From positions 1,178,001-1,242,000 of the forward strand of contig CBDDAA010000002.1 in the NCBI GenBank assembly GCA_965224675.1: a stretch of DNA of 64,000 nucleotides, written 5' to 3'. The notes beneath the pieces are model-generated. The model was not told the DNA's origin, made no database searches, and saw nothing but the letters and a program-made list of their open reading frames with translations. A program made the position numbers and the translations under genes. Positions within the stretch are counted from its first letter, which is position 1. The number at the start of each line of letters is the position of its first letter. This document shows positions 44,622 through 54,230 of this stretch, one piece after another. The stretch comes from UBA7957 sp965224675. Its GTDB lineage: Bacteria > Pseudomonadota > Gammaproteobacteria > Granulosicoccales > Granulosicoccaceae.

Positions 44622-47600
44622 ATGGTTGGAATAATTCTAATAGGCATGGTTGCGTTTTTTTCTTTTCTATATGGAAATACTAGCTTCGCAAATACAGCGC
44701 AACTGACTATTGAAAAGTCAATTCAAACACTTAATTACCCTACTTCAACCGGAATCCCTTTTAAAAAAGGAGAACTGTTTTCGTTAGACAATTTACGAAT
44801 TGACGATGCTGGCAAAACCGAAGTTGCTGCACAATTTACAAGCTTAGCCAAATGGCCTGACGGCAGTCATAAATCAGTTTTAGCTTCATTTCAAGCACCT
44901 TTATCAAGTGAATCCACATCAAACTATATCATAAACTATGGTACCGGCGTCACTCGCGCAAATTATAACAGTAATCTTTCCGTTATCGAAAACAGCAGTG
45001 AGATAGAGGTAAATACCGGCAAAATTAAATTTACTCTCAACAAGAATAAATTTTTTCTGTTTAATCAGGTCTGGACTGATAACAATCAGGATTCACTATT
45101 TACCAATGATGAGTCCTTATTATCATCAGGTGGGAAAATATTCTTAAAAAATGCATACACTGCGGAGAAATTTGACTCATCACTCGACCAATCCCCCGTC
45201 TACTCAATCGAAGAGTCTGGACCACAGCGAGTGGTAATCCGGGCTGAAGGCAGTTTACAGTCTGCCTCTGGTCAGACTTTAACTGACTATAGAATATGGA
45301 TCAGAGCATACAACAACTCTGACCAGGTCGATGTGGATTACACGTTAGTTGATAACAGAGAGGAATCAGATGTCACCTCTATTGCTCAGTCACCGGAATC
45401 AGGACAAGCCCTGGCACTCTCAGCAACAGAATACGGTATTGAGCTGCCGTTAAAAATCACTGAGACCAACTATGCATTTGGTGGTGAAGATGACATTATT
45501 TATAGCGGCAAGGTTGATGCGACAGCTGAGCATTATTTACTGCAGCGCGGGCAAATGAATTTCATCACAGAATACAATACTGACGGCGACCCAATAAGCG
45601 CTCAGTTCGCCGATGAGGCAGCCTTTTCGTTTTCTTATGAAGGTGTTGGAAGTGCAGAGAAGGCACCAGGCTGGGTAGATGTCAGTAATACGCAATCCGG
45701 GGTAAGTGTTTTAGTAAAGGAGTTCTGGCAACAGTTTCCTAATGAGCTATCCGTGAGCAACGGCTTATTGAAGATCAGTCTGCATCCGGAAAAAATCAGC
45801 AATAGCAATCCTGACACTTCCTATCCATCATTAGATGCAACTAACGGAATATATACCCGTCCGAATACGTTTTACTCTACCAGGGAAGGTATGTCTAAAA
45901 CCTATCGGTTAAAATTTATTTTTCACAGCGCAAACCATACCACAGTAAACACAGCAGATATAAACAAGGTATTTCAAAGTAACATACCCATAATCACAGC
46001 CGATGCAAGTCTGTATGTTAACAGTAAAGTATTTGGCAACTTATCAGTTGCTGACCCGGGATCGGCAGAATATGATCAATCACTGATCGATAATTTGTAC
46101 GATCCCGCAATTACACAAAAAGACGGCAAAGGATCATGGGCGCAACAATTTGGCTGGAGAGACTATGGCGACCGTGTCCATCCAGGCTGGACATTTGCCA
46201 GAGATGATGTTTACAGGCCAAGTTTTTACAATGATACACATGTTGGTTCAAACCTTTTCCTAACGCAATACCTGCGAACCAAGGATTCTCGATGGTGGAA
46301 ACTCGGTGCCATTGGAACACGCCACTGGATGGACATTGATGTCTCACATTCCAATCGAAAGGGCTATTGGAGTTCAGGTTACGGCCCTGGCGAACTCCAT
46401 GCTGCCGGCCATGGCTCCACTGATCACTCAGCAAGAAACGGCCACCTTAGCCATGCCCACATTTCTGGCCTGCCTACTTATTATCTCTTGACCGGCGACC
46501 CTAGAGCGTTAGAAGTGATAAAGGAAATTGGTGACTGGTGGGTTAATGCAGTTGATGATTTTTTTCCGGTACCCCGTCCTAGTGACTTCAAAAAATCGGC
46601 TGAGCGCGATGCTGCCTGGCCGCTTTATGTAATTAATGAGGTCTATAGATCCACAGGAGACAAAAAATATCTCGATGTTGCTGCGCAGATGACGACACAT
46701 TTGCTCGAATGGTGGCAACAACCTGCAGATCACATTACTCTTCGAGTCCCTAATGAGTCTGGGATATCCAACCAATCCGGCGAAGTTGTTTCTCGCAACA
46801 ATGCAAACGATGGGACGGGATGGTGGGAAACACAACCTATGGACAATGCCGGTAAATGCACAAACTGCAACGGCACTAACCCTTGGATGGCAGGTGCCCT
46901 ACTCAATGCAGTTATTCAGTACTACGAACTAGCCAAGGATTATTCTAACGAACAAGACTATCCAAAGCGCACCGTCATTGAAGACATGATGCTGCAGACC
47001 ATGAACTATGTAATAAAGAATGGTTGGGACAATGAGAGAAAAAGCTTTGTATACTCTGAAGAATTAAGATTCGGATCCAATATCCATAATATTGGTGCAA
47101 CACATATATTATACCCACTGGTCTATCTTTCAAAACTTCTGGACAATAGTGGGCACACCAATCCCGAGTGGTTTGATACAAAAAACATATGGCCTGCAAT
47201 TGCTGATCAGTTTTATAAGGACTGGAATAATCAGCTGAGTGGATTCAATAACGGAGGTTGGTTTGGCTACGAACTGATGTTCCAAGCTGATTTCTTCAAC
47301 CTTATGAATGATGTTAATGTTGGCAGCAATCAGGCACCAACCGCAATTACCGACTACCTGACGACTGCACCCGATACAACGGTAACAAGCAATGTATTAA
47401 GCAATGTATTAAGCAATGACATTGATTTTGATTTTGATTCACTGTCACTGATCAGCGTTGAAAATGGGGCACACGGAATTTCGAGTATTGACGATAAAAC
47501 CGGGATCTTAAGTTATAGCCCTGATTCAGATTATACCGGAACCGATGAGTTTTCTTATATTGTATCTGACACTACCGGAAACCAGACAACTGGTTATGTA

Positions 47601-49256
47601 AAAATAATTATTGCCAATGCAACGGCCAATCAACCCCCAAATGCCATTGCAGATTCCATTACCACAACTCAAAACACTTTAATAACTCTGAACGTACTGC
47701 TCAATGATACCGATCCGGATAATGACAGTCTAGTACTACAAAGTACCAGTGATGCGAAAAACGGAACCGTTACACTGGAAAATACCATTGGCATTGTGAG
47801 TTACCTTCCTGACCCTGGATTTCTTGGAACAGATCGTTTTAACTATGTTGTTTCTGATAACAACGGTGGCAGTGACCAATCAACAGTAACCGTTACCGTT
47901 AATAGTGGAATCAGCAATCAAGCACCTGTGGTCACTGTCGATACAATGACCACAAACAAAGCAGTGCTGGTAACAACAAATGTGTTGTTAAATGATAGTG
48001 ATCCCAATGGAGACAGCTTAACCTTACAAAATGTCGGCCCTGCCAGCAATGGAACAACCACTCTGGAAAATGCAAACGGATTAGTCAGCTATCTGCCTGA
48101 CACCGGGTTTTCTGGCGCTGATAATTTCACCTATACAGTAATTGATGGCAATGGCGGCAGTACACAGGGTTTGGTGAAAGTAACAGTTAATGATTTTCAA
48201 TCTGGCAGCCAATCACCGCTGCAGTCAAACCTTGATACATCTGGCAGTTTCTATTCCGGAGATTTTCAGGATGCAATGGGCTATCACTTTCGTCCTGACA
48301 GAAGCGGAAAAATTACACACTTAGGTGGATATTTTGAGGGTGATAAAATCATCAAACTCTATGAACGATATACTTGGAACGAACTGGCCAGTGTGATGGT
48401 AACCGCAAACAATGATTGGCAATACGCGCCGATTGAAACGCCAGTAAACGTTACTGCCGGTGAGGAATATACCGTAGCGGTCTTTCTTAATGGTTCCGGT
48501 GGCTGGTACCGATTCCACGATGCTGATGATTTCTACCCCAAGACTTATGGCGACATTGAGATATTGGCAAGCACCAAAGACTTCGATACGTCAACAGTGG
48601 GCTTTGATGATAATTTCACACAATATATGTACGGTTTGGCTGATATCATTTTTGTACCGGGCAGCTGCAATACAGAATCCTATTCATTACCGCACAATCA
48701 GTGGCATCAAATCAGCCTGCCTTGTAATCCCGGCAGTAATAACACGGTAGCTGCAGTCATCGGCGATGATATGCCAGGGACAATCGGAGTGGATTGGCGC
48801 ATATACGCATATGACAGTGAATCACGATCATACAAAGCACTGACAAATGATGACAGTTTAAACCAGGGAACAGGTTATTGGGTTATTCAGTTTTCCGGAG
48901 ATAGTATAAATATTGGTATCGAAGGATCAGCCAACAATGAGGATCAAACAATCACTCTCATTACCCAGCCCGAATCGAATCAATGGAATATGATTGGCTA
49001 CCCTTTTCAAGATATAAAACCCTGGTACAGCTCATCAATACTCACTGAGTCCGGTGATTGTATTTTCGGATGTACCCTGAATGAGGCGAATACAAAACAA
49101 ATCTTCTCTAACGTGGCATGGCGCTACAACGCTGTCTCAGGTACATACGATACCTTAACAGAGGAGAGTAACTGGACACCATGGTATGGATATTGGGTCT
49201 CTACACTGTCAGAGGCAGACGAAACAAACCCCACCTTAAAAATACCGGCCCAATAG
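44622..49256 (+). CDS. Giant secreted multidomain protein: PcRGLX/YetA-like RIFT-barrel and toroid, cadherin-like repeats, DUF4082
   Basis: From the ATG at 44622 (a TTG at 44613 is possible) the protein is 1,544 residues with a signal peptide ending near SFA (residue 23). Residues about 25-870 look like the exo-rhamnogalacturonan-lyase (PcRGLX/YetA, PL26-like) fold: an N-terminal RIFT barrel (KWPDGSHKSVLASF), a sandwich, then an alpha/alpha toroid (FGWRDYGD, YLRTKDSRWWKLG, STDHSARNGHLSH). Three cadherin-like repeats follow (about 902-1191), each with LxNDxDPDxDSL and YxPxxGFxGxDxFxYxVxD. A DUF4082-like domain (about 1200-1343) and a duplicated C-terminal module with a GYWV motif (about 1345-1544) end the chain. 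Likely surface or secreted carbohydrate-active; activity not proven. Confidence 0.85.
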   Translation: MVGIILIGMVAFFSFLYGNTSFANTAQLTIEKSIQTLNYPTSTGIPFKKGELFSLDNLRIDDAGKTEVAAQFTSLAKWPDGSHKSVLASFQAPLSSESTSNYIINYGTGVTRANYNSNLSVIENSSEIEVNTGKIKFTLNKNKFFLFNQVWTDNNQDSLFTNDESLLSSGGKIFLKNAYTAEKFDSSLDQSPVYSIEESGPQRVVIRAEGSLQSASGQTLTDYRIWIRAYNNSDQVDVDYTLVDNREESDVTSIAQSPESGQALALSATEYGIELPLKITETNYAFGGEDDIIYSGKVDATAEHYLLQRGQMNFITEYNTDGDPISAQFADEAAFSFSYEGVGSAEKAPGWVDVSNTQSGVSVLVKEFWQQFPNELSVSNGLLKISLHPEKISNSNPDTSYPSLDATNGIYTRPNTFYSTREGMSKTYRLKFIFHSANHTTVNTADINKVFQSNIPIITADASLYVNSKVFGNLSVADPGSAEYDQSLIDNLYDPAITQKDGKGSWAQQFGWRDYGDRVHPGWTFARDDVYRPSFYNDTHVGSNLFLTQYLRTKDSRWWKLGAIGTRHWMDIDVSHSNRKGYWSSGYGPGELHAAGHGSTDHSARNGHLSHAHISGLPTYYLLTGDPRALEVIKEIGDWWVNAVDDFFPVPRPSDFKKSAERDAAWPLYVINEVYRSTGDKKYLDVAAQMTTHLLEWWQQPADHITLRVPNESGISNQSGEVVSRNNANDGTGWWETQPMDNAGKCTNCNGTNPWMAGALLNAVIQYYELAKDYSNEQDYPKRTVIEDMMLQTMNYVIKNGWDNERKSFVYSEELRFGSNIHNIGATHILYPLVYLSKLLDNSGHTNPEWFDTKNIWPAIADQFYKDWNNQLSGFNNGGWFGYELMFQADFFNLMNDVNVGSNQAPTAITDYLTTAPDTTVTSNVLSNVLSNDIDFDFDSLSLISVENGAHGISSIDDKTGILSYSPDSDYTGTDEFSYIVSDTTGNQTTGYVKIIIANATANQPPNAIADSITTTQNTLITLNVLLNDTDPDNDSLVLQSTSDAKNGTVTLENTIGIVSYLPDPGFLGTDRFNYVVSDNNGGSDQSTVTVTVNSGISNQAPVVTVDTMTTNKAVLVTTNVLLNDSDPNGDSLTLQNVGPASNGTTTLENANGLVSYLPDTGFSGADNFTYTVIDGNGGSTQGLVKVTVNDFQSGSQSPLQSNLDTSGSFYSGDFQDAMGYHFRPDRSGKITHLGGYFEGDKIIKLYERYTWNELASVMVTANNDWQYAPIETPVNVTAGEEYTVAVFLNGSGGWYRFHDADDFYPKTYGDIEILASTKDFDTSTVGFDDNFTQYMYGLADIIFVPGSCNTESYSLPHNQWHQISLPCNPGSNNTVAAVIGDDMPGTIGVDWRIYAYDSESRSYKALTNDDSLNQGTGYWVIQFSGDSINIGIEGSANNEDQTITLITQPESNQWNMIGYPFQDIKPWYSSSILTESGDCIFGCTLNEANTKQIFSNVAWRYNAVSGTYDTLTEESNWTPWYGYWVSTLSEADETNPTLKIPAQ

Positions 49257-49280
49257 TCCTCAAACTTAACCTGATAATTG

Positions 49281-49324
49281 TTAACCTCAATTGTCGGTTC
49301 GAGTGAACCGACAATTGAGGTTAA
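49281..49324. terminator. Perfect 20-bp inverted repeat, probable bidirectional terminator
   Basis: Left arm 49281-49300 (TTAACCTCAATTGTCGGTTC) pairs perfectly with 49305-49324 around a GAGT loop. It lies 24 bases after the giant gene stop and includes the yaaA stop codon (49321-49323). Only a short T run (TTTT) follows on the plus strand, so termination efficiency is uncertain, but the convergent placement supports the role. Confidence 0.65.
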
Positions 49325-50094
49325 TTTTGCTTGCGGGTGAATACCCAATCAGATTCTGATGAGAGTTTTTGATTGAATTTATAACCACCCATCGTGAATG
49401 ACTTGAGGTTTTCCGGATCGGTCAATCGCTCACATATAACGTAACGACTCATCATGCCACGTGCTTTTTTAGCAAAAAAACCAATCATTTTATATTGACC
49501 ATTCTTCCAGTCGCGAAATTGTGGGGTGATAATTTGAGCATTCAGGGCTTTTTTCTTTACCGATCTAAAATATTCGTGAGAGGCAAGATTAATCAACGTT
49601 CTGTTTTTATGCTTCTTTAAGTCCGTATTCAATAAGTCCGATACCTGAGTACCCCAAAATTCATACAGGTTTTTACCTTTTGGATTTTTTAGCTTTATCC
49701 CCATTTCCAAGCGATAGGCTTGCATTAAATCCAATGGCCGCAGAACGCCATAAAGACCAGACAATATTCTTAAATGCTTTTGTGCAAATTCAAGCTCTCT
49801 GGCTTTAAATTCATAAGCCTGTAGACCTTCATAGACGTCACCTTTAAACGCGAATACCGCCGGTCTGGCATTTTTTACGGTAAAAGGTTTTTTCCAGGCA
49901 GCAAAACGATCAACGTTCAACCCTGCTATTTTGTCGCTGACGCCCATGAGCTTTTTTATTTTTACAGGCGAATAAACGCGCATGAGTTTAACCAGCTCTT
50001 GCGACTCACCTAATAACCGGGGTTGAGAGTATTTGGACGTAGGCAACGGCGATTCGTAGTCCAGTGTTTTGGCCGGAGAAACAACGACAAGCAT
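49321..50094 (-). CDS. yaaA: YaaA, peroxide stress resistance protein (DUF328)
   Basis: The 257-residue protein has the family start MLVVVSPAKTLDYESPLPT, then AVFAFKGDVYEGLQAYEF, LRILSGLYGVLRPLDLMQAYRLEMG and INLASHEYFRSV. It reduces intracellular iron toxicity under peroxide stress in E. coli. The stop codon lies in the right arm of a perfect inverted repeat. A 261-base gap separates it from the rfb operon. Confidence 0.96.
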   Translation of the reverse strand: MLVVVSPAKTLDYESPLPTSKYSQPRLLGESQELVKLMRVYSPVKIKKLMGVSDKIAGLNVDRFAAWKKPFTVKNARPAVFAFKGDVYEGLQAYEFKARELEFAQKHLRILSGLYGVLRPLDLMQAYRLEMGIKLKNPKGKNLYEFWGTQVSDLLNTDLKKHKNRTLINLASHEYFRSVKKKALNAQIITPQFRDWKNGQYKMIGFFAKKARGMMSRYVICERLTDPENLKSFTMGGYKFNQKLSSESDWVFTRKQN

Positions 50095-50355
50095 CTTATT
50101 TTAACTCTTTTTAAATTTGCGGCCACTGTTGAGCGAGAATTAAACACGTCGATCTTTAACTTTCCTTGTTATTATGCTCCTCGTTACTGAACTGCCCATT
50201 GGCAAACGTGTGTGGATCTTCTCAATTCAACTGTAGCTTCATGGTTGAAAGGCGTAATGATAACATATCAAAGATCCACATGACTGACTGGGGGAAAATC
50301 CGTCACGAGAAAAGGTTTGATTCAAAAGTCGATTATTGACTCCGCCAACGAAGAA

Positions 50356-51468
50356 TCACCGACTCATTTGTCGATAATTAATATCAATCCATTGCTGGTA
50401 GGAGCCGTCCATTACTGCTTGCCACCAATTTTCGTTTTGCAAATACCAATCCAAGGTTTTTCGAATACCTTGTTCAAATGTAACGCGTGGCTGATACCCA
50501 AGCTCTTGCTGAACATAGGTTGTATCGATCGCATAACGGAAATCATGCCCTGGGCGATCAGGTCCAAATGTAATCAGTGATTCACTTTTAGCCCCACTGC
50601 TCGCCGGGCACTGTGGAAATCGTAATTTCAAAGCGTCAGCGTCAGCAAACTTCCCATCAAGGAGTTGACATATCAACCTTACAATGTCGATATTCGTCCA
50701 CTCATTCACACCACCGATATTGTAGGTTTCCCCCAATCTGCCGTTCTTCAGGACCAGATCAATGCCATAGGCATGATCTTCAACATACAACCAGTCTCTT
50801 ATGTTTTTACCATCACCATAGACAGGAATGCTTTTGCCGTGAAGAATATTGAGGATAACCAATGGAATCAGTTTTTCGGGGAACTGATAGGGGCCATAGT
50901 TGTTTGAGCAGTTACTGGTCGTAACGTTGAGTCCATAGGTTTGATGGTAGGCACGCACCAGGAAGTCCGATGCAGCCTTACTGGCCGAATAGGGTGAGTT
51001 AGGTGCATATGCCGTTTTTTCTGTGAATGCGGGTTCATCGGGCTTTAGTTCTCCGTACACTTCATCAGTTGAAACGTGATGAAAGCGGTGATTTTCCAGA
51101 TTAAGTTTCTCTGTCATCCAGACTTCTCGAGCAGCCTTCAATAAGCTATGTGTGCCCATAATATTGGTTTCAAGAAATTCATCCGGCCCTGTAATTGATC
51201 GGTCCACATGGCTTTCAGCGGCGAAGTGGACAATGGTATCTATGTTTTCAGTACGCAATAAAGATTCCACCAATGCAGTATCTTTAATATCACCCCGGAC
51301 AAAGCGAAAATTTGTAACCGTGTCTACTGGCTTTAAATTTTGAAGATTACCTGCATAAGTCAAAACATCAAACGCTATAACAATGTCATCTGGATACCGC
51401 TTCATCCAGTAATGAACAAAATTTGCGCCGATAAAACCAGCACCGCCAGTAACCAGTAAACATGACAT
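50356..51468 (-). CDS. rfbB: RfbB, dTDP-glucose 4,6-dehydratase
   Basis: The start is set at the ATG at 51468 (MSCLLVTGGAGFIGANF), which has an AGGAG site; a longer frame to 51510 overlaps rfbD. The 370-residue extended SDR has STDEVYGEL with the catalytic Thr-Asp-Glu, PYSASKAASD with Tyr/Lys, and NCSNNYGPYQFPEKLIP. It makes dTDP-4-keto-6-deoxyglucose. Last gene of the rfbC-rfbD-rfbB operon. Confidence 0.96.
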   Translation of the reverse strand: MSCLLVTGGAGFIGANFVHYWMKRYPDDIVIAFDVLTYAGNLQNLKPVDTVTNFRFVRGDIKDTALVESLLRTENIDTIVHFAAESHVDRSITGPDEFLETNIMGTHSLLKAAREVWMTEKLNLENHRFHHVSTDEVYGELKPDEPAFTEKTAYAPNSPYSASKAASDFLVRAYHQTYGLNVTTSNCSNNYGPYQFPEKLIPLVILNILHGKSIPVYGDGKNIRDWLYVEDHAYGIDLVLKNGRLGETYNIGGVNEWTNIDIVRLICQLLDGKFADADALKLRFPQCPASSGAKSESLITFGPDRPGHDFRYAIDTTYVQQELGYQPRVTFEQGIRKTLDWYLQNENWWQAVMDGSYQQWIDINYRQMSR

Positions 51469-51470
51469 CT

Positions 51471-52331
51471 CTATAACTCCTGCAACATTTTTCGAAGGGA
51501 TACTCGCCAATGGTCAGAGATTTGATCCAGCGCTTCCCAGGTTATTGTCTTATCCAGCACACTGTAGGGTGGGCGTTGTGCAGGTGTTGGATATTGTTTT
51601 GTTGTGATGGGGCGTATAAAAACTTCTTTTTCCAATAAACCGGCATCACGGCCTTCTTCATAGATCGCCTGAGCGAAATCGTACCAACTGATAATGCCTG
51701 CGTCTGTCCAATGATGGATTCCACTTAATTCTTTTTGCGCCGCAGACCAAATGGTCTGCGCGAGGCCATTTGCCCAGGTCGGAGTACCTGTCTGATCGGC
51801 GACAACCCCTATTTCATCGCGCTGATTCATCAAGCGCAACATGGTTTTTACAAAATTATTTCCGAACGAACTGTAAACCCAGGATGTTCTTATTATCAGG
51901 CATTGCCCACCAAGAATTGACTGCGCAGCCAATTCTCCAGCAAGTTTACTCTGCCCGTACACCCCCAAAGGATGTGTATCTGCATCCACTGCATAGGGTG
52001 TAGAGCTGCTCCCATCAAAAACAAAATCAGTGGATACATGAATTAGTCTGACGTCATTTTGTTTAGCTGCTTGTGCAAGGTTGGATACACCTTCACTATT
52101 AACCGCAAATGCTGCGTCTTTGTCAGATTCGGCTCTATCAACAGCCGTATAAGCAGATGCATTGATAATAACATCGGGATTCACGCTTGCTACAGCACCC
52201 TCAATAGAAAAGGCATTGGTAAGATCGAGCTGCTCCCGAGGTAGAAATATAGCCTCAAGGGCATCAGGAACAGAACGTTCAAGTTCCCAGCGTAATTGAC
52301 CTGTTTTACCCCCGGTTACGAGCACCTTCAC
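51471..52331 (-). CDS. rfbD: RfbD, dTDP-4-dehydrorhamnose reductase
   Basis: The 286-residue SDR has the variant Rossmann start VLVTGGKTGQLRWELE, HVSTDFVFDG, YGQSKLAGE (Tyr/Lys) and IIRTSWVYSSFGNNFV. It reduces dTDP-4-keto-L-rhamnose with NADPH to dTDP-L-rhamnose. It overlaps the rfbC stop by 4 bases (ATGA) and stands 2 bases before rfbB. Its first glycine-rich loop reads GGKTGQLR where GxxGQLG is usual, so one position is non-consensus. Confidence 0.95.
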   Translation of the reverse strand: MKVLVTGGKTGQLRWELERSVPDALEAIFLPREQLDLTNAFSIEGAVASVNPDVIINASAYTAVDRAESDKDAAFAVNSEGVSNLAQAAKQNDVRLIHVSTDFVFDGSSSTPYAVDADTHPLGVYGQSKLAGELAAQSILGGQCLIIRTSWVYSSFGNNFVKTMLRLMNQRDEIGVVADQTGTPTWANGLAQTIWSAAQKELSGIHHWTDAGIISWYDFAQAIYEEGRDAGLLEKEVFIRPITTKQYPTPAQRPPYSVLDKTITWEALDQISDHWRVSLRKMLQEL

Positions 52332-52876
52332 GGAAAAGCCACCACATCTGACAAAGCAGTCCCTTTTTCATCTTTCACCGACAGTATTGGCGCCTTACCG
52401 CCAACAAGCGGCCAGTCTATGCTCAGCTGTGAATCATGCCAATGTAGACATTGCTCATATTCCGGTGCGTAATAGTCCGTACATTTATATTGAAATTCTG
52501 CAAATTCGGAAATCACATAAAATCCGTGAGCAAATCCCTCGGGAACCCAAAACATCTTTTTATTTTCTGCCGATAGGACAACACCTGTCCAATGAGCAAA
52601 GGTATCAGACGAACGACGTAAATCCACCGCAACATCGTATACTTCTCCTTGTGTTACTCTGACTAATTTTCCCTGACTGTGTTTTATCTGGTAGTGCAAC
52701 CCACGCAGTACCCCGTGCGAAGATCGGCTATGGTTGTCCTGAACAAATTTCGTTGGCAATCCAGAGTTCGCAAACGACTCGGCATTCCAGCTTTCCATAA
52801 AAAAGCCCCGCTCATCTCCAAATACAGCAGGCTCTATAATTTTTACATCCGGGATTGGTGTTTGAATAACATTCAT
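52328..52876 (-). CDS. rfbC: RfbC, dTDP-4-dehydrorhamnose 3,5-epimerase
   Basis: The 182-residue cupin epimerase has VFGDERGFFMESWNAESF, HGVLRGLHYQ with catalytic His, VDLRRSSDTFAHW and FWVPEGFAHGFYV. It converts the 4-keto-6-deoxyglucose product of RfbB. It leads the leftward operon C-D-B. rfbA, encoding the first enzyme of the pathway, is not in this window. Confidence 0.97.
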   Translation of the reverse strand: MNVIQTPIPDVKIIEPAVFGDERGFFMESWNAESFANSGLPTKFVQDNHSRSSHGVLRGLHYQIKHSQGKLVRVTQGEVYDVAVDLRRSSDTFAHWTGVVLSAENKKMFWVPEGFAHGFYVISEFAEFQYKCTDYYAPEYEQCLHWHDSQLSIDWPLVGGKAPILSVKDEKGTALSDVVAFP

Positions 52877-53399
52877 TTATTTATCCGATACGAGATCAAG
52901 TAGCTATTATATTACCTATAACTTGCAATTGTCCGTCTGTTTAGAATGCAGAAACCGGGTTCCTGGCACTAACAATCGTTTAAGCGCCATCCCTCAAGAT
53001 TGTGGAGTATTCAATATTACTCAACAGATCGAATAGTATTAACATTTACAGAATTGGCTTATCAGCCCGAATTTGCACAAATTATTCCAATTAGCTAATT
53101 GAGCAACTCAATAAGCCCACTTCACGCCCTCTGCATTATTCTTTTAATTCAAGCAAATGGTTCTATACTCAAGAGTGAATTTAGATTGCATTTACACACA
53201 AGCCTGACCCAAAAAATTACCTGATGTACAACCTATTGCTATTTTATTGATTCCATGAGAGATTTCCTTCAATCGCCAGTAACCCTAATACAATGTAGAC
53301 TGCCGGGAATCACACTTAAAATCAAAAATCCGCATGGTTACAACACTAACTCATAAAAACGACAGGCATCCTGCCCTTATGAACATAACTGGAATATCA
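52877..53399. other. Intergenic region upstream of the outer-membrane barrel gene
   Basis: The 523 bases contain no identifiable gene, hairpin or tRNA. It is AT-rich. Promoters for rfbC (leftward) and the barrel gene (rightward) are expected. Confidence 0.45.
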
Positions 53400-54140
53400 A
53401 TGAATTTTCTAAAACCAGCAATTATCGTCATATTATTGACAATCTCCTCGATAACGTTTAGCCAGGAATCAACGAAAGATGATGTGCGGTTACTGGGTAA
53501 TTTTTTTATTGATGCTGCACAGCCCAGTAGTATTTATTTCGCGGGTGATTTCACTTATGCCGATTTCGACTCTGGTTCTGGCATCGCTCTGGCTGGCAGA
53601 GCAGGGTTACCGATAACCGAACTTATTGATGTCGGTTCCCAATGGGCCTATATCAATCGAGACTTTGACGGCGGCGGCGATGCCTCTGGTCTAAGTGCAC
53701 TTGAGCTTAGTGCAAGATACCACTTGGCGTTGGCTGATAACCCGATGAAAATCAGCCTTGGCGGTCTCTTTACCTTACCGATTGGTGCAGATGAGGTAGG
53801 TGGTGATAGCTTTAATTTTGGAGCATTCGCGGCCATGAGATACCCGGCACAAGATAATTTGGTACTGACTGGCAACCTCGGCCTGTATTCCATTGAAGTC
53901 GCAGATGATCGCGAGTTTTCTTTACATATGGGCGGCGGTGCAATATTTGAGCTTGAACCAACCATCAACCTGATCGGTGAGTTAGTCATTCAAACTGAAG
54001 AAGAATACACGATGCTGACAGGAGGTGCCGACATACAGCTCGACTCGAATATAAGACTACGCCCTTCACTGGGAATCGGTTTGAACGATGGCGCACCTGA
54101 TATACAGCTTATGGGTGAATTTTTATTATACTTGCGTTAA
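53400..54140 (+). CDS. Predicted outer-membrane beta-barrel protein (unknown function)
   Basis: From the ATG at 53400 (MNFLKPAIIVILLTISS) the protein is 246 residues with a signal peptide (cut near TFSQES). The rest alternates hydrophobic/polar residues in many short strands rich in Gly, with repeated LGGLFTLPIG and LGLYSIEVAD patterns and a final aromatic-containing LLYLR. This suggests an 8-12-strand barrel. Earlier in-frame starts at 53334 and 53379 would extend it with a non-signal leader. I do not recognise the family. Confidence 0.6.
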   Translation: MNFLKPAIIVILLTISSITFSQESTKDDVRLLGNFFIDAAQPSSIYFAGDFTYADFDSGSGIALAGRAGLPITELIDVGSQWAYINRDFDGGGDASGLSALELSARYHLALADNPMKISLGGLFTLPIGADEVGGDSFNFGAFAAMRYPAQDNLVLTGNLGLYSIEVADDREFSLHMGGGAIFELEPTINLIGELVIQTEEEYTMLTGGADIQLDSNIRLRPSLGIGLNDGAPDIQLMGEFLLYLR

Positions 54141-54230
54141 TCAGATACTCACTTTGCGATATACAAACGCCCTGCTTTAAATACAAGGATGTATTTTGAT
54201 GACTCGTTAAGCAAAAAAATTAGAGAAATA

